Positions 12,466 through 25,748 of a DNA stretch of 64,000 bases are shown here, piece after piece (within the stretch, counting starts at the first letter, position 1; every line of letters starts with the position of its first letter). The notes under the pieces were generated by a model. That model ran no database searches. It saw nothing but the letters and a program-made list of their open reading frames with translations, and was not told the origin of the DNA. Source of the stretch: Mangifera indica (taxonomy: Eukaryota > Streptophyta > Magnoliopsida > Sapindales > Anacardiaceae); contig NC_058137.1 in NCBI RefSeq assembly GCF_011075055.1, positions 7,983,463 through 8,047,462 on the forward strand, written 5' to 3'. The translations under genes and the position numbers were made by a program.

Positions 12466-12848
12466 CTGTATTTTATGTCGAAAAATAAAATCTGATAGCA
12501 TAATAACAGTGAGGAAAAGTTAAAACATAAAAATATAATAAATTAAAACTATTTCATTAATAAAAAGATTATAAATATGAATCGAACAATTCCAAAAGTT
12601 TAAAATCTCCCATTCTAGACAGTTTGACGAATCCAAGACATCCTATTTTTTGGGCATTCAAAGCGTCAATCAACCAAGATCGGCTGCTTAATTAACAAAC
12701 CATAACATATTTTTCCACTTTCCTCCTTTAAAACCTAAATAACATATTTATAATAAAGGCCTACTATTGGATTAAGGACAAATGCCTCAGTCCTAACATT
12801 GTATTTCCCTTCATAATTATCTTATCCTAAAAATAAGTATTTTTTTAG

Positions 12849-12851
<3 letters not shown>

Positions 12852-12894
<43 letters not shown>
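12852..12894. repeat. (TA)n microsatellite
   Basis: About 43 bases of perfect TA dinucleotide repeat, inside the nested LTR element and next to its left LTR. Confidence 0.95.
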
Positions 12895-12898
<4 letters not shown>

Positions 12899-13495
12899 TT
12901 TTTAAATTGTTTTATTTATGTAGTTACAAAATACAATATTATCTCCACTTGTCTAAACTGTGATTCCAATTTTTACTTCTCATTTCCCCGTCACTTTTTT
13001 TTTTTTAAATATTTTGCCACTTGCCACCTGCCACTACATCCCCTTTTCTAGCTTTTTTTTGCAGTTGTCTTGTCTTATCTTTTATTGTCTCCGTTTCTTT
13101 TTTTTTTTTGAAAAATTATATTAAATGCCCAAATTATCCGTCTATTAAGCAAAAATGCTTAATTTTCTTATTTCTAAGTAAAAATATTTTAAATTTTTTT
13201 TTTTAATACTAAATTTACCCTTCATCACATCTATATAAACTCTCTCACTCACTCTTATTACACACAATTTTTATATCACTCAAACACTCACTTTCACTCT
13301 TATTTTTATTTAATATCAATTAGTACAAGTTCGTTCATATAGAAGAAGTTCGTATTTCTAAATTCGAATCGAAAAAAAGTTATTCGTGAAAAAAAAGTAT
13401 TTATACAAATCTTAATCTAAAAATTTAATTTTATTTGTTAAATCTAGTTTATATGTCATGTAAATGGGGTACTTGAATATTAAATAATAATATAG

Positions 13496-14176
13496 AGGTT
13501 AAATGCAATGTTAGAGAAATATGAGAGTATTTTGATATTATACAATATATAAAAGATTTAAATAACATGTTAAGAATATATAGGTATATTTTGATACAAG
13601 ATAATATCCAATGGTGTTAAATGAAGTGTTAGATAATTATGAGAGGTCAAATGAAATGTTATAAAAATATGAGGGGCATTTTGATATTAAACATTGTAAG
13701 AGCATTATAAACGAAATTTTAGGAATAGATAAATATATTTTCATATGAGACAACATACAATGATGGTAAATGCAATGTTAGGTAATTATAGGGGGTAAAA
13801 AAATATTAAAAAAATATAGGAGGTATTTTGATATTACATAATACATGAAAGATTTAAATAATAGATTAAGAATAGATAGATATATTTTGATACAAGACAA
13901 CATAAAATGGTGTTAAATGAAATGTTAGATAATTATAGGGGGTTAAATGAAATGTTAAGAAAAACAGAAGAGCATTTTGATAGTACATAATATATGAAGG
14001 ATTTAAATAACATGTTAAGAATGAAAAGATGTATTTTGATAATAGAAAACATACGAAGGTATTAAATGAAATATTAGATAAGTATAGGGGGCTAAATGAA
14101 ATGTTAAAAATATGAGAGGTATTTTGATATTAAACATTGTAAAAACGTTTTAAATGAAATGTTAAGAATAGATAAA
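13496..14176. repeat. Minisatellite, ~149-bp period
   Basis: About 4.5 diverged copies of an AT-rich unit of roughly 149 bases. The unit is recognisable by GGTTAAATGAAATGTTA, then CATTTTGATATTA, then TTTAAATAACATGTTAAGAAT and GGTGTTAAATGAAATGTTAG. It lies in the left sub-terminal part of the Mutator-like element. Confidence 0.8.
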
Positions 14177-14891
14177 CTGGAGAAGCCCCGTGTCCTACTG
14201 CGAGGGGCATCAAAGATGATGAAGAGGAATCAGCATCTGGCAAACCATTGTACTCGCGGATGTCAGCATACCAAGGTAAACCCTCCTCTATCGGTGACGG
14301 ACAAAGCATAAATATGACATCATCCTACTCATGAAGATATATAACTCAAAATAATTACAATATTTAATGAATCAATCGACTTATTAGTTAACGATTACAT
14401 ACTAGGTCACCAATGAAAATAGTGCCCATATGACTCCAACTAGGGACGTCCTACGTACGCCACCTAAACATCTGTGGAGATGCATGAATATCAATCATAT
14501 CAACCCAATCATACAAGGTGTCCAACATCTCATATATTCAATACTGTAATATAACCATTAACGATTTAAATAAATCAATTCGTATTTTTGTCAATTAATA
14601 TATATAATCAACAAATTAAAACTTACCTGAAATACGAAAGAAAATCCATAGAGGTCATATTTACGCATTTCAAGCATCCGTTTGGAGTAAACTCTGTCAC
14701 TCGCCTGTGACATAGACTCTTATGTCATCTGTCACACGACAACACCCGCAAGGGTAGGAATTAAACTCGTCTAGATGATTAACCAATTGTAAGTATTTCG
14801 CATATACTTTCTTTCATCGATCATTTCCTAACAACACTATATGAAGATAGTACAACAAGGCGATCTTGACGACGTCAATATCGTCATCCCT

Positions 14892-15025
14892 CTATGACTT
14901 GGCCAAAAAAACACGTTCTATGTCATGATACTGCACCTTCAGACAACCCCGAAAGTCCCCCTATGACTTGGCCAAAAAAACACGTTCTATGTCATGATAC
15001 TGCACCTTCAGACAACCCCGAAAGT
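14892..15025. repeat. 69-bp tandem duplication in the DUF1985-like region
   Basis: The segment starting CTATGACTTGGCC at 14892 is repeated from 14961. The copies appear identical over about 65 bases. The period is a multiple of three, so it would not itself shift the frame. Confidence 0.9.
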
Positions 15026-15568
15026 ATGTATCTCTGATTTTATGTCCGAAGGAGCGAGGAATATATGATGAAATAACAGTACGTCAGCTAAATGAAAGCC
15101 TCGTCATCAAAGCAAACTCAAACCAGTTGAATCTCATATCAACCCCATAAACCTTAAACCATAACTCGTCTCTAACGGAGGGCCTATGTAGCTGTCGTAG
15201 TAGAAATGCATGAACCAATATGTTAGAGAATTTGGTTTCAGGTAGACGAAGGAGATGCGCGAAACATGTCTTCTCAAACAGTCAAAGCTGATTCGGGGTC
15301 AATGTAGAAATAATCCTAGATAATGTGTGCGTTGTGCACGACCTATAACCTCTGCCCGAAAGTGTCTGAACTCATCGGGGATTCGCAACTTGCTTTTAAC
15401 ACGTTTTCTTTTATAAGAAATATCCTACAAAAATTTTAAAAATTCGTAAAATATTCATAAAAAACAAATATGTAAACAAATGTAATAATGAAAAAAAAAA
15501 ACATAGAAAGATAAAAAATAGAAAATAATCAAAAAAGAAATAAAACAGTGAAAATAAAAAAATAAAAC

Positions 15569-17150
15569 TGAAATTCGAATTCTGTAGTTGAAAGACCATA
15601 GAATGCAATAATCAAAAAATCGTTCAAAAATTTGAAAAAAATACGGTCGATATATCCTAAAATTATGAAAATCAAAAAAACGAAACTGAAATTCAAATTC
15701 TATACGTTAAAACACCCTAGAATATCAATAATCAAAAAATCGTTTAGAAATCTGGAAAATACGAGTCGATATATCCTAAAACGATAAAAATCAATAAAAT
15801 AGAATTGAAATTCGAATTCTATATATTGAAATACCTTAGAATATCAACAATTGAAAAATTATTCAAAAATCTGGAAAATATGGGTCGATATATCCTAAAA
15901 AGATGAAAATCAAAAAGAGAGAATTGAAATTCGAATTCTATACGTTGAAATACCCTAGAATATCAACAATCGAAAAATTATTTGAAAATCTGAAAAATAC
16001 GAGTCGATAAATCCTAAAACAGTGAAATCAGAAAAAACGAAACTGAAATTCGAATTCTATACATTGAAATATCCTAGAATGTCGATAATAAAAAAATCAT
16101 TCGAAAATCTTAAAAATACGAGTCGATATATCTTAAAACGGTGAAAATAAAAAAAAACGCAACTCAAATTCAAATTCTAAACGTTGAAATACCCTAAAAT
16201 GTCAACAATCGAAAAATTGTTCTAAAATCTAGAAAGTACGAGTCAATATATCTTAAAACGATGAAATTCGAATTTTATACGTTGAAGTACCCTAGAATGT
16301 TAACATTCGAAAAATCATTAGAAAATCTTAAAAATGCGAATCGATTTATCCTTAAACAATGAAAATCGAAAAAACAGAACTGAAATTCAAATTCTATAAA
16401 TTGAAATACTTTAGAATTTCATGAATCGAAAAATCATTCGAAAATCTGAAAAATATGAGTCAATATATCATAAAACAGTGAAATTAAAAAAAAATGAAAC
16501 TAAAATTCAAATTCTATACGTTGAAATACCATTTAATATCAATAATCAAAAAATCGTTAGAAAATCTAAAAAATACGAGTCAATATATCTTAAAAGGGCG
16601 AAAATCGAAAAAACGAAACTGAAATTTAAATTATATACGGTGAAATACCATAAGTATGTCAACAATCAAAAAATCGTTAGAAAATCTTAAAAATACGAAT
16701 CAATTTATCCTAAAAGGGCGAAAATAAAAAAAATGAAATTGAAATTCGAATTCTATAAGTTGAAATACTTTAGAATGTTATCAATCGAAAAATCATTTAG
16801 AAATCTAGAAAATATGAATCGATATATCATAAAATGGCAAAATTCGAAAAAACGAAACTGAAATTCGAATTCTATACGTTGAAACATCATACAATGTCAA
16901 TAATCGAAAAATTGTTAGAAAATCTGAAAAATACAAGTCGATTTATCCTAAAACAACAAAAATAAAAAAAACGAAACCAAAATTCGAATTCTCTAAGTTG
17001 AAATACGCTAGAATGTCATCAATCTAGAAGTTCGTTTAGAAATCTGGAAAATACGAATCAATATATCATAAAACGGTGAAATTTGAAAAAACGAAATTGA
17101 AATTCAAAAATACGAATCGATATATCCTAAAAACGAAAAAACCAAAATAT
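15569..17150. repeat. Minisatellite, ~118-bp period, ~13 copies
   Basis: The anchor GAAATTCGAATTCTATACGT (with variants) recurs near 15569, 15688, 15806, 15924, 16043, 16163, 16263, 16379, 16501, 16619, 16740, 16858, 16978 and partly 17097. Spacing is mostly 118-122 bases, with one short unit of about 100. Each unit also holds ACGAGTCGATATATCCTAAA and runs of A. Open frames through this array are chance products of the repeat. Confidence 0.92.
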
Positions 17151-20100
17151 TGAGCTGAAATTATATCATTACATCGTAAAATGTACTAGAAAAGCACAAA
17201 AATCAAAAAACCTAATGTCAAATTCGAAAACTACATATCGAAAACCCTAAAACAGAAAAAATAGATATAAAATTCGAAAATTACATGTCGAGAAACCCTA
17301 GATATAAAAAATATCAATTTACCCCCTCAGAAAATTTTTACTACAAACAGGTTCAATATTTATCCCTGACCCCCTCAACAATTTTTTAATCTCTTAGCGC
17401 CTTTGCAGTTTCAAAAAAGTAAATTTCCCTCAAACCCACGGTCTTCATTGTATTAGCCCACTGTCTCATGGCGAATATTAGAAACACCCCCCGTGGACTA
17501 TCCGCTCTCTCCCAGCTCCCTAATATTTTGAAAACGCAACTTCACCCCTAACCTACTATCAATCTCTCCTAACCGTGGGAGAATTCGTCCTGACCGTGGG
17601 ATCCACTGTTCCCATGTTCAGAGCGCCGCTCTCTTCGAACCCATTTTCAGGCCAAAAATTCGTTATTTCGGCCTCCAATTTCAATACAAATCAAATTTAC
17701 ATAGACTATAATACAAAACCCCTCAAGAAATTCAACGAAAATAACCAAGAATCAAAACATTTTAAGCATTATTCAAAATCGAAACCCTAAAATTTCAAAT
17801 TGTAAAATCTCCCTCAAATCTCAATAATATGAACAATAACTTAATTCAAACAAGAGTAGGGAATATGTACTAACCTTTTTTTCCATTTTCGGTGGCCCAA
17901 AAATACAAAAATCGATGAAAATCTCTTCGCTCGTGGAACAGAGAATTTCTTTGAATTTACACAGTGAAACTATGGAAAACTAACATGGGAAATAAGAAAA
18001 TTTTTTTGTTTATATATAGAGGCAGTTTGGTCATTTCACAAAAATATGGCATTTTTGCTTAAACCTTATTGTTTTGAGTAATTTCGCTTAGACCCCCTTA
18101 ATTTTGCCCATTTAATATAATCTCCCTTTTTTTTTTCTTCTCTCTTTCTTTCTCCTCGTCTTTTCTCTTCTCCATTCTCTCTTCTCTTCATCTTTTCTCT
18201 CCTTTTTCACTGTTTTTGTGTCTTTTTCTCTTCTTCTTTCTTCTATTCCTTTCCTTTTCACTATTTTTGCTATTTCCTTTTTCTTCTCTTTCTTTAGTTT
18301 TTTTTCCAGCCATTTCTCAGCATTGACTCTGCTAACTTTTCAGACCTCCAATGGTCATTATTGTGTCGTTTTGTTTTTCCATTGTCGATTTGCCTTTCAC
18401 CATCATTATCTCTAATTGATCTCGTTCCGATAGAACCTTTTTGCAACGATCCACCTTCAACTGATGACTTTTCAAATTTCTCATCCATCTCCTATCGTTT
18501 CTCTCACCAAAATCACAACAAAAACCTAGATTGAACTGCTCTAATACTATTTTGTTAGAAACTCAGTTTTTATTGAACTAAAACAGAAAATTAAAATACA
18601 AAAACATAATAAACTAAAACTATTTTATTAATAAAAGGATTACAAAGATAAATCGAACAATTCGAGAAGTTCGAGACACTTATTTCAAACAGTTCGAGGA
18701 GTTTGAGACGTTGGAGACCTCCCTAATCAGCCAAGATTGGCTGCCTAACCAACAAACATTGATATATTTTTTCTTTTTCCTTTTTCTGAAACCTAAAGAG
18801 CATTTTTATAGTGGAGACTTACCATTGAATTAAGGACAAATGTATCAATATTAACAATAACCAAACATAATAAAATAATGGTCTAGGATCAAAAATACTT
18901 TCCAATTTCCTATGCAAACCTATTAGGAACCCACAAGCAAAGCAAGTGCAGCAAAATTAAATAAATTAATCGACACCAAATTTTTAACGTGGTAAACCTC
19001 CTTAACAAATCTCTAGATAAATCTTCCACTATTAACAATAATAATAGGTACAAACAGAGTTCTCTCTAGTAAAATTAGACGCATATTATCAGCAATACAT
19101 CAAGAACAACCATTCTTGGCAACAAGGAAGCAAATAATACCATTCTTGGTAATAAGGAAGCAAATAACACAAGATTAATGGAGAGAAATCATCAAAACGG
19201 GACTTTTGTTTACACGTCTAGATTCAAATTTAGACACCTTGAAATCAAATTTCCACAATTCAGAATGTATAGCCTTGTGTCATGAAGGCCTCCACAAAAT
19301 TTTAGATTGATTCAAAATCTCAAATTTACGAAAACTATCAGAATATAAATAGAAATAGAAAAGTGACTCTTCTTTTATTTTTCTCTCTAATTTAATAAGG
19401 TTTTCAACTCTATTAATTTCTATCTGAATAGGTATTTATAAGTCGTTATTAAATTTGGTGAAAAGACTAAAATACCTTTCATCCACATTTAACCAAAAGG
19501 TCAAAAGTGGATAACACAGTAAATGGGTCACCTTCTCACATAAGAAGGAAAGCCTAACAAATCTCCTCATTCTCGATTATGTGAAGGAGAATGTCATCCG
19601 AGCAATCAAATGACATACATCAAAGTTTTTTCTTGGTAAACCTTTTGTCAACATATCAATCAGTATGAATTTTTTCAAGTTCTAACAACTTTTTATTCAA
19701 AATATTTATAATCCAGTGATACCTCACATCTATGTTTTTTGATCTTGTATTGAAAGTGGAGTTCTTACCCAGATGAATGACACTTTGACTATCACAAAAT
19801 AGCACATAATTTTGTTGCTTGAACCCAAGTTTCAACATTTTTAGCCCAAAACAACTCTTTGCAAGCTTCAATTGCAGCAATAAGTTTTGCTTTTGTGGTA
19901 GAAAGTGTAACACATTTCTGAAGTGTAGATTGCCAAGCCATAACCCCATCTACAAAAGTTATCAAGTACCCCGAGATAAACTTACCAATATTTATATCTC
20001 TTTCCATGTTAACATCACTGTAACCAACTAATAATGTTTTTGCATTTCCAAAACAAATACTCAAATTTGAAGTACCCTTAAAGTATCTCATAATCCATTT

Positions 20101-22600
20101 AACTACATTCCAATGCTCTCTACCAGAATTTGATAGGAATCTACTCACCATACCAACTGCATAGGCTATGTCTAGTCTTATACAAACCATTGCATACATT
20201 AAACCTCCTATAACTAATACACATAGAACCTTTTCCATATCTTTCTTTTCTTCATCTGTAGATAGGTTTTGCTTGGAACTCAACTCAACTTGAGTGGTAA
20301 TGAAGGGCTAACAGTTTTTGCTTGGTTTATATTGAACCTCCAAAGCACCTTTTCAACGTATTTCTCTTGTGAAAAGTAAAGTTTCTTACAACTTCTATCA
20401 TGAGTGATCTTAATGCTAAGAATCTGTTTTGTGAGCCCTAAGTCTTTCATGGCAAAAACTTGACTCAATTGTTTTTTCAGCATAGTAATTCTTAAAGCAT
20501 TCCTACTAATAATCAACATATCATTAACATAAAGCAATAAGATAATAAAATCATTATTAGAGAATTTTTGAGTAAAAACATAATGGTCAAAAGTAGTCTT
20601 CTTGTAACAATGTTCCCTCATAATTTATTCAAATTTGTTATACCATTGTCTTAGGGCTTATTTCAAACCCATAAAAGGCTCTTCTTCAATTTGCACACAT
20701 AACTTTCCTCTCTTTTTACTTCAAAACCTTCTAGTTGTTGTATATATATCTCTTCCTCTAGATCACCATAGAGGAAGGCAGTTCTACATCCATTTATTCA
20801 CTACATGTACTACAGTGTACAAGGCCTCACCCCAAAAAGATTGTGACAATTGTGCATGTAAAAGTAAGCATCTCACTTTTTCAATTAGAGTTCTATTCAT
20901 CTTCTCAACTAAACCATTCAATTGAGGAGTCTTTTGATGTGTTTGGAATATACATCAAAAGGACTATTATCTATTCTGATGCATTTAAGCTTCTTGCCAA
21001 TTTATCTCTCCACAAGAGCCTAAAATTGCTTGAACACATTTAAGACTTAATCTTTAGTTTTCAGGGCGTATACCCACACCTTTCAAGAATAATTATCTAC
21101 GAAAGTCAGAAAGTAAAGAGAACTACTGTGCGTTCTAGTCTTTATAGGCTCATAAACATTTGAATGCACTAAATCTAAGAAATCTAACCTTTTTGAGGCA
21201 ACTCTGTGCTGCTTACTTGTTAGGCAATGATCACACTTCTTTAAGGCAACATTTTTCAATCCAGATAAGATATTTTTCTTGCCAAAATAGACAAGCCATT
21301 TTCACTCACATGAGAAAGTCTTTTGTGCCATAAGTCAAGTGTTTCATCTTCCTCTATAACATTAATACTACTTTTGGAGATCTTTCCCTATATGACATAC
21401 AAGATGGGTTGTTTCTTGCCTTTAGCAACCATCGTGGATCCTTTGGTGAGCTTTCATTTTCTATCACTAAAGAAACTAAAATATCCCTCATTATCAAGTT
21501 TGTTTATGCATATCAGATTTAGAGATAAATCTAGAACATGTCTAGCATTTCTAAGTAATAACCTCGTATCATTATCAGTTTGCAGCTACACATCTACAAT
21601 ACTACAATTATTCATTGTTGCCCATCTTAACAGTCCCATAATCACCAAAATTGTAGGATGCAAAGAATTACCTTCGAGATGTTGCATGAACTGTGGCACC
21701 ACTATCAACAATTTAACTTGTCTCATTACACGTGACATTTATGAGGTCATTACAAAGAAGTACAAAGTAATCTTCAGTAGTAGTTGCAGTAGTATAACAG
21801 TAGTAGTTGTAGAAATATTGAGTTTTCTGCAATACTTCTTAAAATAGCCTTTCAACCTATAATAATGGCATTCAACATTGGCAAACTTGTTTGACTTACC
21901 TCTTTCTTTGTTTCTAGGCTTTGGCCCTCTATTCTTGTTTCTCCCCATTTTTTATGTAACAAGAACTTCTACTTATAAAGAAAAACCATGTAATTTTCTT
22001 CTCATTTCTTCACTCAAAATACTATTCTTGACAGATTCTATGATCATCTTCTTTTTGGAGTAGAATTAGTTAATAACATTTTGAATGTCTCCTATAACTC
22101 TGGCAATGACCCAAGAAGAATTAAAGTTTGAACCTCTTTTTTAAACTTTATTCCCATACCTGAAAGCTCATTAAAGATTCCCTAAAAACATTCAAGTGAT
22201 CAGTTTTAAGAGTTTCATCTTAATACCTCACAGTCATCATCAGTTTCATCAATTATATTTTGTTGTTTCCATTTTTCTTGGCATACAATTTTTCAAGTTT
22301 TTTCCATAAAGTCCTAGCATGTGTTTCTCCATCAATATGGTTCAACACATTATCATTAACCCACTATCTAATATATCCACACACTTGCCAATGTAACAAT
22401 GTCCATTCTTCATTTGTTTTATCTTCAAGTTTTTTGTGTAAAACACTGGCTAATGCAAATTTTTAACATAAAGCAAGTCTTCCATTTTTGTGTTCCAAAG
22501 AAGATAATTAGGACTATTCAAAAGCACCATTTTACTTGTATTAGCTTTCATTATTTAACACAGGCTTAATGACAAAATAACAAATAGCTTTGATACTATT

Positions 22601-23337
22601 TGTTGAGAAATAAAATATGATAGCCTAATAATCAAACAGAATAAAACAATGGTCTAGGATCAAAAATGCTTTTCAATCTTATGTGCAAACCTATTAGGAA
22701 CCCACAAGCAAAGCAAATACAATAAAATTAAATAAATTAATGGACAACAGATTTTTAACGTGTGAAATCTCCTAAATATGGAAAGAAAAGAACCATGAGA
22801 CCTAATTCAGATAAATCTTCCACTGTCAATAATAATGGTGGGTATAAACAAGTTCTCCCTATAAAATTAGAGGCATATAATTAGCAATAAATCAAGAACA
22901 ACCTTTTTTGGCAACAATGAAACAAATAACATAAGATTAATTGAGAGAAATCACCAAAACAGGGTTTTTGTTCACACTTCCAGATTCAGATCTAGATATC
23001 TTGAAATCAGATCTCACCATTCAAAATATAGAGCCTTATGTCATGAACACCTCCACAAAATTTTGGCTCGATCTAATGGCGAATGTCTTTGAAAACTCAG
23101 ATTTACCAAAACTACCAAAGTACATACATAAACAGAAAAGTAACTCTTCTTCTCCTCTTTCTCTCTAATTTAACAAGGTTTTCAACTCTATTAATTTCTA
23201 TTAGAATTGGTGTTTATAATCTTCATTAAACTTGGTAAAAAGACTAAAATAGCCTTTATCCACATTTAACTAAAAGATCAAAAGTAGGTAACACAATAAA
23301 TGGGTCATCCTCTCACATAAGAGGGAAACCTTAACAT
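22601..23337 (-). repeat. Copia 5' LTR (right copy)
   Basis: 737-bp LTR bounded by TG and CA. Its first 40 bases match 12476-12507 plus 18857 onward, and its body matches 18870-19559 with many scattered differences, so the insertion is not recent. Confidence 0.85.
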
Positions 23338-23342
23338 TTTAC

Positions 23343-25360
23343 TCATCTAGTTTTGCAGTATATATCTGAAACTCAACAATTGTAATTATTTCACATTTTG
23401 TTGCAAGCCTTGATTATTTTTGTAGCAAAATGACTATTATTGCAATTTCTACAACATTTCTGCAACTTCAGTAGACGTTTGGCCTTTCTTTTTAACCTTG
23501 TTTTATATAAAGATTTTGCGATCTTTACAACAGAATAACAAATCAAAAATTTTAATTTAACAACAAACATTTTGCAAAACCCTATTTTGGGTCATCCCTG
23601 TAGTATAATTAATTCACAAGCATACAAAACAAAACACATATAAGGTGTTTGTTAAATACACTTTCATAGACAGCTTCTTCGTCTTTCATTGATAGAGAGA
23701 GGGTACAAAGAAGTCACTCTCAGAACCAAGTGTAGGCCCACTTTTTGGTATCCACATGAAACAATAACTATGGAGGCTCAACTATACTCATGACTTGCTA
23801 GAAACAAAGGTTAGTTTTAAGTAAGAGAGAATGATATCATTGTTGCTAGGGTTGAAATTATTATAAAAATAAAACTCGTAGATTTAAAGCAATGAGGCAC
23901 CCATAAATATACATAATTGCATGTGCTACTTGGGGGACTTGAACATGTCCTAGGGGACACCCTCATGCATACTTGGGATAAAACAATGTCTTAGGTGTGC
24001 ACAACTTAGGTGGAAATTGTCCCACTCATGTAGTTAAAGCTCTTTTAAATACATATATATTTTATTTAATTCTCATGATTTATGAGATTATTAACTTAAT
24101 AAAATTAGGATAAAATCTCACATCATCCTAATTTGAATTTCAAATTAGATGATGTGAATTTAAGTCAATCTTGTCAATTATCACATACACCACAACAACT
24201 CAAGATTATTGCACTAAGGTCCCAAAATATATTAAGTGTCTAGATTCTCAATCTAGAATCTGGATCGAATCCAACTTGAATAATCCTCATGACTCCAAAG
24301 TTCATCAACTTCTTTTGTGTGTAACTCGTAAGGTCTCTACTAAGTCAATAGTGACTGGATTCATGTCAAGTTTTTGATCCGATATCCATCCAAACACAGA
24401 CTAAGATTGACCTCTAACATGACATCATAGTCACCTAATTAGTAGAGGTTAACATGTGACTACATTTAACTTATCAATGATACATTTATTAATACAATTC
24501 AATTTTTTTGTCATACGATATCTCTGAAGGCTGAGGTATAGATTGAGTGTCTCCCTCAAGGCTCCTCGAATTATATAAATTGACTTTTATTAATAATAAG
24601 ATAATACTAAATCGAGCATCAACTCAATTCCAATGTGGTCACAGATTTAATTGGCCATTGACACCCGTCAATAAGCTCTAACTAAGATATTAGCTCCCAT
24701 GTTTGGAAATGACGAATTCTTTATTGATCCACTATAGTCTTCCTACAAATCTCGATATAGTCAATCACCACCATAACCTTTGTACAAATTTCAATATGGT
24801 TAATTACCACCTTTCTGACAATCCTAAGATCAGATTACATTGGATTGGTGTCAAATCATACTGATCCTTGTACAAGATAATTCGATGAACTCAAGTCTAA
24901 GGATTATATGTCCCTTCGTTTACTAAGAAAATATTTTCTATAGACATTGGAGCACCCATCCATATGGAATCCTTTTAGCAGGTTAGTTTAGTGGATATGT
25001 TTACAAAGTGCACCAATGTGTTACACTAAGTTATCAACAAAACGACCTTGATACATGAGAATTGTCATCATTTATCGATGAAGTCGCTCAATACTATGAT
25101 AACTTTATCACTATGACTCGTGCCCTTTATCATGGTAATATCATAGTTACAGATATTTCAAGAACAACCATCTAACATACACATAAAGTTCTCATGATCA
25201 AGTGTCAAACATTGATACCTTTATTACAGTTCAACTATTCTTAAGACAATTATCTATTTAATAATATACAAATAATATAAATATCATTTTTATTAATTAA
25301 ATACCAAATAATACATTAAATATTAATTGTGACGATTAGGTCTAGGACACTACCCTAACA
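23343..25360 (-). mobile_element. LTR-type repeat, left boundary unresolved
   Basis: The right end reads GACACTACCCTAACA, that is TGTTAGGGTAGTGTC on the minus strand, a typical LTR start. The body (about 24050-25360) contains long non-coding sequence of LTR character and no coding frame. A TG start with a matching 5-bp duplication could not be identified. The part from 23343 to about 24050 is repeat-like but unassigned. Confidence 0.5.
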
Positions 25361-25748
25361 TTTTAGCCTTTCAAACCCTTTCTCCTCCACCAAGCAAGAG
25401 CACAATCAACAAGTTCACAACAGAATCACTACTCCAACAAGCAAATTCAATTACACAGTACCAAACAACCAAAATGAAAGAATGTAACAGTAGAATATTG
25501 AAGGCAAAACAGAATAATCAGAGGGAGAAAATTCTATCATTCAGCAAATGTTATATCAGTTCACTCATGATTCATACAGTATTATCAATAGAACTGGAAA
25601 AATGCTTCAATATCAGTCACTCAAATCTGGCTATATTGAAAGGCCAGTACTCTCCGAAAAACAAAACTATCAACACAATATATACATATAGATATATATA
25701 TTTTACTAGACAGTTCTCTCTACCCAGCAATGCTCTCCCACTCCCTTT

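Larger units (their letters stand above)
13110..18126 (-). mobile_element. Mutator-like transposon with DUF1985/Ulp1-type remains
   Basis: The ends form an imperfect inverted repeat: ATTATATTAAATGCCCAAAT at the left tip matches the complement of TTTGCCCATTTAATATAAT at the right tip. A run of T on both sides may hide the target duplication. Minus-strand remains at about 15390-14820 read like DUF1985, which sits upstream of a C48 protease domain in many plant Mutator-like elements (for example LLRQLHRPSVRDELWFKVYG, then DDDIDVVKIALLYYLHIVLL). A further coding-like piece at 14560-14160 (YWIHEMLDTLYDWVDMIDIH; LCPSPIEEGLPWYADIREYN) may be the protease part. All are broken by stops. No MURA transposase was recognised. 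Two tandem arrays fill the rest. Confidence 0.68.
12508..18856 (-). mobile_element. Second LTR retroelement, nested in the Copia left LTR
   Basis: Two LTR-like copies in the same orientation, 12508-12798 (start eroded, ends CCTAACA) and 18553-18856 (TGTTAGAAAC to TTAACA), share the segment around AATCGAACAATTC and GATTAAGGACAAATG. The insertion is flanked by ATAAC at 12503-12507 and 18857-18861. Beside the right LTR lies an initiator-Met-type primer site (TAGTATTAGAGCA on the minus strand, 18537-18549). A 64-codon frame at 18294-18488 (-) may be the start of gag; no other retroviral-type coding remains. Nearly all the interior is a Mutator-like element. Confidence 0.78.
12476..23337 (-). mobile_element. 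Ty1/Copia retrotransposon, split by a nested element
   Basis: The element is flanked by TTTTA at 12471-12475 and 23338-23342. The right LTR (22601-23337, TGTTGAGAAA to CTTAACA) matches a left LTR cut in two: 12476-12507 and about 18857-19559. Removing the insert gives a left LTR of about 730 bases against 737 on the right. A primer-binding site complementary to initiator tRNA-Met (TAGTATCAAAGC on the minus strand) lies at 22587-22598, so the right LTR is the 5' one. Coding order on the minus strand is gag (zinc-knuckle-like CHYYRLKGYFKKYC near 21850), integrase-region debris, reverse transcriptase (YVNDML near 20530, in place of YVDDML) and RNase H (19656-20283). Frames are broken, so it is not autonomous. 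It sits 10 bases upstream of the MLH3 linker exon border. Confidence 0.88.

Noticed and set aside
16421..16690. 89-codon Lys-rich frame
   Set aside because: It spans the 118-bp minisatellite, whose period lets a frame stay open by chance.
15569..17150. Could the regular array be a CRISPR?
   Set aside because: Units are diverged, lack unique spacers of constant size and lie within a plant transposon.
21323..21847. 174-codon plus-strand frame
   Set aside because: It is antisense to the gag-integrase region of the minus-strand Copia element and has no protein features.
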